Assembly (NCBI RefSeq): GCF_029919115.1
Contig: NZ_CP123990.1
Location: 4,862,501-4,926,500 of the forward strand
Length of the DNA: 64,000 bases
DNA from: Variovorax paradoxus
GTDB taxonomy: Bacteria; Pseudomonadota; Gammaproteobacteria; Burkholderiales; Burkholderiaceae_C
Direction: 5' to 3'
Part shown: positions 56,315-64,000 of the stretch, piece by piece
How the letters are laid out: every line of letters begins with the position of its first letter
How positions within the stretch are numbered: position 1 is the stretch's first letter
Position numbers and translations under genes: made by a program
Notes under the pieces: generated by a model
The model's database searches: none
Told to the model about the DNA's origin: nothing
Seen by the model: the letters and a program-made list of their open reading frames with translations, nothing else

Positions 56315-59300
56315 CAAGCGATCTCCAGGCTGTCCATGAAGGCGTCGATGTCCGAAAGAGACTGGGCCACGGGTTTCCTTTCGCCGGCATCGGCAATGAG
56401 CGCAGCCATGTCCATGAGAACCGGCTGCCTGAAAATATCGGAGACCGTGAGGTCCGCATGCATGGCGCCCTGCACCCGGGCGACCACCTGCACGGACATG
56501 AGCGAATGCCCGCCGAGTTCGAAGAAGTTGTCGTGGCGGCCCACGCGCTGCACGCCGAGCACCTCGGCCCATATGGCTGCGAGTTCTTCTTCCCTGGCAC
56601 CCTGCGGCGGCTCGTAGGCCCGTGCGCTCGCGCGTTCGGGTTCGGGCAGCGCCTTGCGGTCGACCTTGCCGTTGGCGTTCAGCGGCAGGGTCTCCAGCAC
56701 CATGAAGAGCGCCGGCACCATGTAGTCGGGCAATGCGCGGCCGAGTTGCTCGCGCAGGCGCGCCGCATCGATGGCGTGCTCCGCCTGCGCCGATACATAG
56801 GCCACGAGCCGAGCGCCGCCCGCGCCCTGGCTTGCCACGACGACGGCCTCGCGCACCTCGGGTTGCGCAAGCAGTTGCGCCTCGATCTCGCCCAGCTCGA
56901 TGCGGAATCCGCGGATCTTCACCTGGTGATCGATGCGGCCCAGGTAGTCGAGCTGGCCCTCGCTGTTCCAGCGGACCAGGTCGCCGGTGCGGTAGAGCCT
57001 TGCACCGCCTTCGCGGTCGAAAGGGTCGGCCACGAAGCGCTCGGAAGTGAGCGCGGCACGGCGCACGTAGCCGCGCCCAAGCCCGGCGCCGCCCAGGTGG
57101 AGCTCGCCCGCGGCGCCCGGTGGCACCAGGTTCATTTCGGCATCGAGCACATAGGTCTGCGTGTCGTCGATCGGCCGGCCGATCGGCACCTGGGTGCGCC
57201 CGTCGTCGCGGCAGCGCCAGTGCGTCACGTCGATGGCGGCCTCGGTGGGGCCGTACAGGTTGTAGAGCGCGGCTTGCGGCAATCGCCTGAAGACTTCGTT
57301 CTGCGCTTCTGCGGCCAATGCCTCGCCGCTGCAGACGATGCGCCGCAGGCTGGTGCAAGCGTCTGCGCCCTGGTGCGCAAGAAAGGCCTGCAGCATCGAT
57401 GGCACGAAGTGCAGCGTGGTCACCTCATACGCGCGAATCAGCTGCACGAGCCGCGCCGGTTCGCGGTGGTCGCCGGGGTTGGCGACGGCCAGCCTGGCGC
57501 CGAACATCAGCGGCCAGAAGAATTCCCACACCGACACGTCGAAGCTGAATGGCGTTTTCTGCAGCACGGTGTCCGCTTCGCCGAGCGCATAGGCCTGCTG
57601 CATCCACACCAGCCGGTTGTAGAGCGAGCCATGGCGGTTGGCCGCGCCCTTGGGTTTGCCGGTCGAACCCGAGGTGTAGATCACATACGCCAGGTTCTCG
57701 CTGTCGAGCGCCACCGCCGGATCGGCTTGCGGGTAGCCGCCAAGGTCCAGCGTGTCGAGCGCGAGCACCGGCATGCCGGTCGGCAATTGCAGCCGCTCTT
57801 TCAGACGCTCTTGCGTCAGTACCAGCGCGAGGCCGCTGTCCTCGGCCATGTAGGCAATGCGATCCGCGGGGTACTCCGGGTCGAGCGGCACATAGGCGCC
57901 GCCCGCCTTCAGGATGGCGAGCAGACCGACCACCAGCTCGATGCTGCGCTCCAGCGCCACTCCGACCTTCACCTCAGGGCGCACGCCCTCTTGCACCAGC
58001 CGGTGTGCCAGTTGGTTGGCCCGGCGGTTCAGTTCGCCGTAGCTCAGCACTTCATCGTTGAAAACGAGGGCAACGGCATCGGGAATTTCAGCCGCCTGCT
58101 GTTCGATGGTGCGGTGCACCGTTTGCGCTTCGCCGCGGCGGTGGGTGTTGACGCCCCACTGCGCGAGTTGGGTGCGATCTGCGTCGGAGAGCAGCTCCAG
58201 CTCGCCGAGCTTCGCTGCCGGCAGCTTTACCAGCGCTTCGAGCACGCGCTGGTAATGGCCCGCCATGCGCTCCATGGTGCTCGGCTCGAAAAGTTCGGCC
58301 GCATAGCGAAAGTTGGCCCGGATGCCGCCGTCTTCGCGCTCGATGGTTTCCAGCGTCAACTCGAAGGGGGCGGCGCGCTGCTCCAGGTCGATGCGCCGCA
58401 CGCTCAGGTCGGGCCAGCCCCGCAGCGGCTGGTCCCCTTGGCCGAGGTGGTTGAACATCACCTGAAACAGCGACCCAGAGCCGTGCCCATGCTCCGCGCG
58501 CAGGGCCTGCACCAGGCGTTCGAACGGCAGGTCCTGGTGCGCCTGCGCTTCGATCGAAGTGTCGCGAACCTGCGCCAGGAGGTCCGCCAGGCTGGTGTGC
58601 GCGGCAAGGCGTGCATCGAGCACCAGTGTGTTGATGAAGACGCCGATGACGCCCGCCGTCTCCGGCCGGCCGCGGCCCGAGGCGGGCACGCCGACGCGAA
58701 TTTCTTTCTGGCCCGTGTAGCGGAACAGCAGCGCATGAAAGGCCGTGAGCAGCGCCATGAACAAGGTACCGCCCTGCGCGCGCGAAAGCTGCCTGAGCCC
58801 CTCTGCAAGGCCGGCCGGTATGTCGAGCGAATACTGCGCAGCGCTGTAGCGGCCTTCGGCGGACCGCGGCCGGTCGGTGGTCAGCGCAAGCACCGGCTGG
58901 CTCGCGCCGAGGCGCTTGCGCCAGTAGGCGAGCTGCCGTTCGCCCTCGCCTTCTTCGAGCCATTTGCGCTGCCACAGCGCGAAGTCGACATAGCCGATCT
59001 CGGGCTGGGGCCGCGTGTCCGGCAGGCCCCGCACTCGCAAGGCGTAAGCCTGCGCAAGGTCGTCCAGCATGAGCTGGACGGACCACGCATCGGAAATGAT
59101 GTGATGCATCATGAGGAGCAGCTGGTGCTCGCCCTGCGCCATCTTCAGCAAGGCGCAGCGCAGCAAGGGGCCGGCCGTCAGGTCGAAGGGCGTGCGGCAG
59201 ACCCGAGCCACCGCCTCGTCGTAACGGATCTCTCGCTCGGCCGCGTCGAGCAGGCTGAGATCGGCGAAAGGAATGTCGATTCGACCCTCTTCCAGAATGC

Positions 59301-59646
59301 GCTGCTCCGGCACGCCTTCAGGGCCGGAAGCGAACACGGTTCGCAATGCGTCGTGGCGTTCGGCGAGCGACTGCATTGCAGCCTGCAGCGCCCCGACATC
59401 GAGCGGGCCTGAAAAACCAAGCCCGCCGCCGACGTGGTACGCCGTGTTGCCGGGGTTCAGCTGCCACAGGAACCATTGGCCCTGCTGCGCGAAGGAAACG
59501 GGCGCGGGGCCGGCGTTGTGGCCGCGCACGATGCTCTCGCGCGCGGGTGCCGCATTGCCGCCCTGCTTCAGGCGGCTTTGCAGCAGGCTCAACTGCTCTG
59601 GCGACAGGCGCGCGCGACGTTCGGAAAGGTGAGATGTCTCGCTCAT
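56314..59646 (-). CDS. NRPS A: C-A-T, serine module
   Basis: 1110 residues. Condensation domain about 48-480 with HHIISDAWS (His181, Asp186), adenylation domain with [11 protein letters not shown] and specificity residues D-V-W-H-V-S-L-I-D-K read by eye, a serine code, and thiolation Ser1048 (LGGHSL). It accepts the chain from the PKS ACP and adds serine. The start at 59646 overlaps the PKS stop by four bases (ATGA). The open frame continues upstream inside the PKS, but that part is antisense-free readthrough of another frame and was not included. Confidence 0.95.
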
Positions 59647-62600
59647 GATAAAAAACCTGCGGTGATGCGATCGGTTGCCGGTTGTGGGTCTGCGCTGGCC
59701 TCGGCCTCGCGCTCGATCTCTTCGATCAGCCGCAGCTCGATCAATGTGGCCAGCTCGGCCACGGTGGGCGCCTTGAAGAAATCGGCAGGCTGCAGCTCGA
59801 CGCCATAGGCCTTGCGCACGCGGGACAGCAGTCGAATGGCCAGCAGCGAATCGCCGCCGAGTTCGAACAGGTTGTCGTGCGCGCCCACTGGCGAGATGCC
59901 AAGTGCCTCGGTCCACAGCGCAGCCAGGCCTTCTTCCAGTTCGCCTTCGGGCGCGGCGTACGCCGTGGGCAGCGCGGGGCGCGAATGGCTCGCGCGCGAA
60001 TCGCCCGCTGGCGCCGCACCCGCTGCGCCCTGCGCTTCCACCGCGTCCAGCAGATTGCCCAGCGGACGAAGGCGCGGCGCGAGCGGCGAGACCGACACCA
60101 CCGTCTGCGGCAGGTCGGGGCCGTTGACGATGCGCTCGAAGGCGAGCACGCCGGTGCGCTCGTCCAGGCCGACGCCCTCCGGCAGGTCCATGTCGGCCGC
60201 TGAGCCCACATCGCGCCACGCATCCCAGTTGACCGAAAACACCGGCAGCGCCGATGTGCGGCGATGCGCTGCCGCCAGTGCGTCGAGATAGGCATTGGCA
60301 GCCGCGTAGTCGCTGCGGCCCAGCCCGCCGGCGAGCGTGGCAATGGAAGAACAGAAGAGCACGAAGTCCAGCGGCTCTTCGCGCAGGGCGGCAAGCAGCT
60401 CGCGCGTGCCCGCCACCTTGGGGGCGAACGCCGCTTCCACCTGGGCGCGGGTGCGCTGGGCGATCATGCCGAGCCCCGGGTCCATCACCGCGTGAACCAC
60501 TCCGTTTAGGGTGCCGAAGCGCGCATGCGCCGCCGCGAGTGCATCGCTCAGCTGCGCGGCGTCGGTCACGTCCGCCGTGACCGTCAGCACTTGCGCGCCG
60601 GTCGTTTCGAGTTCGATCAGCTGCCGCAGCTTGCGCCGCAGTGCAGCGGGCTCGTCGGACGATGCGGCAATACGCTCCCACTCGCCGCGCGCGGGCAGCG
60701 GCGTGCGGCCGAGCAGCACCAGGCGTGCCTTCCATGCGCGGCTCAGGTGCCGCGCGAGCGCAAGGCCTACACCGCCCATGCCGCCGGTGATGAGGTACAC
60801 ACCGCCTTCGCGCAGGCGCGGCGTGGCGGCCTGCTTGGGCAACGGCTCGTAGCTCTTGAGCCAGCGGTGTGGCCCGCGATAGGCCACCACGAAATCGTCT
60901 TGCGCAGACACCGCCTCGTCGGCGACGCGGCGCGCCAAATCGGTTTCAGCCGCGCTTTCCGGTGCGGGCAACACCACGTCGATCACGCGACATGAGACCG
61001 ACGGATATTCCTGGCCCACGACCTTGGCGATGCCCAGCAGGGTTGCCTTCGAGGGCACCAGCGCCTCGGTGCCGGAAACGTCCTCGACGCCATCGGTGAC
61101 GATGGTCAGCGCCGTCGGAGCGCGGCCGGACAAGCCCAGTGCGTCGAGCGCATGCACGAGTGCCAGCAGGCTGAAGTAGCCGTTCTCCAAAGCGTCCGCA
61201 TGCGGCGGCGCGGGCCGGCCGCCGCCAAGGCTCCACAGATGATGGATGTGCCGCACCGGGCCTGCCTCGGCTTCCACCTCGCGCAGCAGCGCTTCGTGGT
61301 CGGTGCGCTCGGTTTGCCGCAGGGTGTATTGCCGCGGCGCGGTGCGCGCGAAGCGCGGGCCTCGCAGTGCCAGCACCACCTGTTCGCCGCGCTCGCGCAG
61401 CGTGCGTGCGAGCCGGTCGGTGAAGCTGTCGGCATCGCCCAGGATCAGCGTGCTGCCTGTTCGCTCCGCAGGTTTTTCGGAGGGCGCTGGCGGTGTGCTT
61501 CGCTGCCAGCGGGGTGCGTAAAGAATATCGGCATCTGCGCTTGGCGAAGAAGGCGGTACGGCCTTGCCCGGCTCCACCCAGTAGCGCTGGCGCTGGAAGG
61601 CATAGGTCGGCAGCGGCACGCGGCGGCGTTGGCCGCCCTCCTGGTTCGCAGCCCAGTCGATGTCGACTCCGGCCGTCCACAGGCCCGCAACCGCATTTGC
61701 CAATTGCTGGCTGTTGCGCGCGGTCTGCTGCGCATGAGCCTGGCTGGCCCAGATGCCCGCGGCCGAGCTGGCACCCGGATGCTGGCGGGCGAGCCCGGCC
61801 AGCGTTTCGCCGGGGCCGACTTCGAGTACGGCACGTCCGGGCTTGCTGAAGATGTGGCCCAGGCCTTCGGAAAAGCGAACCGTGTTGCGCAGATGCCTGC
61901 CCCAGTATGCGGGGCTGGTGGCCTCTTGCGCGGTGATCGGCAGGCCGGTGAGGTTCGAGATGAATGGAATGCGCGGCACATGGCGCGGCACCGATGCAAT
62001 CAGCTGTTCCAGTGCGGCAACCGCCGGATCGACGAGCCGCGAATGGAACGCCACGGCAACGTGCAAGCGGCGCGCCGAATGCTGGCGCGCGCGCAGTTCT
62101 TCTTCAGCCCGTGCAATGGCTTCGGGCGTGCCGGCCAGCACGCAGAGTTGTTCTCCGTTCACCGCCGCAAGGTCGCACCCCATCTCGAGGAACGGCGCGA
62201 GCGCGGATTCGGCCAGCGGCACCGAGAGCATGGCACCGCCCCGCAGCGCCTGCACAAGGCGCGCACGCTGCGCGACGATGCGCAGCGCGTCTTCCAGCGA
62301 GAACACGCCGGCCACGCAGGCTGCGACGTATTCGCCAAGGCTGTGCCCCATCATCACGGCGGGCTTCACGCCGCTGTGCAGCCACCATTGGGCCAGTGCA
62401 TATTCGACGGCGAAAAGCGCTGGCTGCGCGACCTCGATGTGGAACAGGCGCTCGTTCGCCGATGCTTCTTCATCCGCTGCCGGGAAAAGCAGCGGCTGCA
62501 GGTCGATGCCGCTCTGCGTGCGCAGCAAGTCGATGCAGCGATCGAGTGCCGCGCGGAACACGGCGCTTTCGCTGTGGAGCGCAGCGCCCATGAAGGCATG

Positions 62601-64000
62601 CTGGCTGCCGCTGCCCGGAAAGAGAAACACCACCTCGGGCGCGGTGGCCGGTGCCTTGCGGAACGTGGCGCCTGGCGAAGACAGCATTTGCGAAGCCATC
62701 TGCGTATCGCTTGCGACCACGGCGCTGCGCCATGCGAAGGTGCGGCGCCCGGTTTGCAGGGTGTGCGCCACGTCGTGCAGGGCCAGTGCGGGCTGTGCCT
62801 GCAGGTGCGCCGCGAGTTGCGCTCGGCCTTGCGCCAATGCCGTTTCATTTTTTGCCGACAGGGGCAGAACCTGCCAGGCCGGCGCCCTTGCCGCATTCCC
62901 TGCGACGGCCGGCGCTTCTTCGAGCACGACATGCACGTTGGTGCCGCCGATGCCGAAGGAGCTCACGCCGGCACGGCGCGGCACACGGCCCTCGGCCCAG
63001 GCGCGCGCTTGGGTGTTCACGTAGAACGGGCTCGCCGCGAAATCGATCTGCGGATTCGGCTGCTCGAAATTGAGGCTCGGCGGCAGCACGCGGTGCTTGA
63101 GCGCCATCGTCGCCTTGATGAGCCCTGCCACGCCGGCGGCTGCGTCGAGATGGCCGATGTTGGTCTTTACCGAGCCTATGGCGCAGAAGCCGCGCCGCTC
63201 GGTATCGGCGCGAAACGCCTGGGTCAGTGCGGCCATCTCGATCGGGTCGCCCAGCGTGGTGCCAGTGCCGTGCGCTTCCACATAGCCGATGGTGTCTGCC
63301 GCCACACCGGCGATAAGCTGGGCCGCGCGAATGACTTCGGCCTGCCCGTCCACGCTGGGCGCTGTAAAGCCCACCTTGCCCGCGCCGTCGTTGTTGGCGG
63401 CCGAGCCCTTGATCACCGCATGGATGGTGTCGCGGTCGCGCAGCGCGTCGTCCAGCCGCTTGAGTACCACCACGCCAGCGCCGCTGCCGATGAGCGTGCC
63501 CGCGGCCTTTGCGTCGAAAGCGCGGCAGTGGCCGTCGGGCGAGAGGATGGCACCGGACTGATAGCGGTAGCCGCCTTCCTGCAGCAGGTTGAGCCACACG
63601 CCGCCGGCCAAGGCCATGTCGCAATCGTGGCCCAGCAGGGCCTGGCACGCGGTGTGTACTGCGACAAGCGATGTCGAGCAGGCGGTCTGCACGGTAACCG
63701 CGGGGCCGCGCAGGTCGAGCTTGTAGGCCACGCGCGTGCAGAGCGACCCGCCGGAGTTGCCGTTCATCAGCCCCAGCAGGTCTGCAATGCCGCTCTCCGC
63801 GCCAAGGCCGAACGACGGAAGCAGGTTGCGGATGAGGTACAGGTTGGTGCCCTCGCCCGCATACACGCCGACCTTGCCGGGCCAGCGCGCGGTGTCGCAG
63901 CCTGCGTGCTCGAGCGACGCCCAGGCGCATTCCAGGAAGATGCGCTGCTGCGGATCGAGAGTCTCGGCTTCGCGCGGCGTGTAGCCGAAGAAGCCCGCGT
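59643..64000 (-). CDS. PKS module KS-AT-KR-ACP (5' part outside the window)
   Basis: About 1450 residues visible. KS: active Cys in QTACSTSLVAVHTA, His in EAHGTGTTLGDP and NIGHLDAAAG. AT (about 62640-61760): FPGSGSQ, GHSLGEYVAA and VAFHSRLVDP; the AFHS motif indicates malonyl rather than methylmalonyl use. KR (core about 60810-60240): LITGGMGGVGLALA with catalytic Ser, Tyr (RSDYAAANAY) and Asn. ACP Ser in GGDSLL near 59850. The module adds a C2 unit and reduces the keto group, placing a beta-hydroxy acid before serine. The upstream partner that loads the starter, probably an amino acid, is beyond the edge. Confidence 0.95.
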   Translation of the reverse strand, partial: AGFFGYTPREAETLDPQQRIFLECAWASLEHAGCDTARWPGKVGVYAGEGTNLYLIRNLLPSFGLGAESGIADLLGLMNGNSGGSLCTRVAYKLDLRGPAVTVQTACSTSLVAVHTACQALLGHDCDMALAGGVWLNLLQEGGYRYQSGAILSPDGHCRAFDAKAAGTLIGSGAGVVVLKRLDDALRDRDTIHAVIKGSAANNDGAGKVGFTAPSVDGQAEVIRAAQLIAGVAADTIGYVEAHGTGTTLGDPIEMAALTQAFRADTERRGFCAIGSVKTNIGHLDAAAGVAGLIKATMALKHRVLPPSLNFEQPNPQIDFAASPFYVNTQARAWAEGRVPRRAGVSSFGIGGTNVHVVLEEAPAVAGNAARAPAWQVLPLSAKNETALAQGRAQLAAHLQAQPALALHDVAHTLQTGRRTFAWRSAVVASDTQMASQMLSSPGATFRKAPATAPEVVFLFPGSGSQHAFMGAALHSESAVFRAALDRCIDLLRTQSGIDLQPLLFPAADEEASANERLFHIEVAQPALFAVEYALAQWWLHSGVKPAVMMGHSLGEYVAACVAGVFSLEDALRIVAQRARLVQALRGGAMLSVPLAESALAPFLEMGCDLAAVNGEQLCVLAGTPEAIARAEEELRARQHSARRLHVAVAFHSRLVDPAVAALEQLIASVPRHVPRIPFISNLTGLPITAQEATSPAYWGRHLRNTVRFSEGLGHIFSKPGRAVLEVGPGETLAGLARQHPGASSAAGIWASQAHAQQTARNSQQLANAVAGLWTAGVDIDWAANQEGGQRRRVPLPTYAFQRQRYWVEPGKAVPPSSPSADADILYAPRWQRSTPPAPSEKPAERTGSTLILGDADSFTDRLARTLRERGEQVVLALRGPRFARTAPRQYTLRQTERTDHEALLREVEAEAGPVRHIHHLWSLGGGRPAPPHADALENGYFSLLALVHALDALGLSGRAPTALTIVTDGVEDVSGTEALVPSKATLLGIAKVVGQEYPSVSCRVIDVVLPAPESAAETDLARRVADEAVSAQDDFVVAYRGPHRWLKSYEPLPKQAATPRLREGGVYLITGGMGGVGLALARHLSRAWKARLVLLGRTPLPARGEWERIAASSDEPAALRRKLRQLIELETTGAQVLTVTADVTDAAQLSDALAAAHARFGTLNGVVHAVMDPGLGMIAQRTRAQVEAAFAPKVAGTRELLAALREEPLDFVLFCSSIATLAGGLGRSDYAAANAYLDALAAAHRRTSALPVFSVNWDAWRDVGSAADMDLPEGVGLDERTGVLAFERIVNGPDLPQTVVSVSPLAPRLRPLGNLLDAVEAQGAAGAAPAGDSRASHSRPALPTAYAAPEGELEEGLAALWTEALGISPVGAHDNLFELGGDSLLAIRLLSRVRKAYGVELQPADFFKAPTVAELATLIELRLIEEIEREAEASADPQPATDRITAGFLS

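Overview
The window is GC-rich, densely packed bacterial chromosome and reads as a Comamonadaceae betaproteobacterium, most likely Variovorax. I infer this from protein style, codon use and gene content (Entner-Doudoroff edd-eda, waaA, a ZnuD-type receptor, and an amphiphilic-siderophore type NRPS/PKS locus like those known from Variovorax and relatives). I see no tRNA, rRNA, CRISPR array, phage or insertion sequence.

Left part (1-34.6 kb): housekeeping and accessory genes in short operons. In order: a MarR/MFS pair divergent from a PaaI-like thioesterase and a nitroreductase; a Fur-boxed ferric-iron ABC transporter (binding protein, fused permease, ATPase); a GST and glyoxalase I; a lower-GC pair that looks like surface-polysaccharide functions (polytopic membrane protein and acyltransferase 3); a haloacid dehalogenase with eda and edd; OmpA-type proteins; ChaC and a Cu/Zn superoxide dismutase; a MobA-like nucleotidyltransferase; pdxH; an AEC transporter; a ZnuD-like TonB receptor with a small histidine-containing membrane protein; TetR, a PCMT-like methyltransferase, rhodanese and TolC; waaA and phosphomannomutase; a DNA-alkylation repair pair (Ada/AlkA fusion and Ogt); EamA and DUF1345 membrane proteins; an OmpW-like porin; a PhnD-like binding protein; and a Nu-class GST.

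Right part (34.7-64 kb): a siderophore locus. A near-perfect Fur palindrome precedes an ECF sigma factor of the FecI/PvdS kind. Next to it are two very short proteins resembling only the cytoplasmic N-terminal segment of FecR. Then come a PvdE/SyrD-like exporter, a FhuF-type ferric reductase, an N5-hydroxyornithine formyltransferase, an IucB-like acyltransferase, ornithine N5-monooxygenase and a TonB receptor. Facing these on the minus strand is a translationally coupled assembly line: PKS (KS-AT-KR-ACP, cut by the window edge), NRPS A (C-A-T, Ser code), NRPS B (C-A-T-E then C-A-T; basic-type code, then Thr code) and NRPS C (C-A-T-TE). Read collinearly, this gives a reduced C2 extension of an amino acid loaded outside the window, then Ser, a D-configured (hydroxy)ornithine-like residue, Thr, and a last residue of uncertain identity, released by the thioesterase.

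The most striking observation is an exact 67-bp head-to-tail duplication at 39003-39136 inside the formyltransferase gene. It shifts the frame and removes the catalytic half of the protein, while removing one copy restores a full-length 283-residue enzyme. If real, this strain may make a differently acylated siderophore, or carry a slippage-reversible switch.
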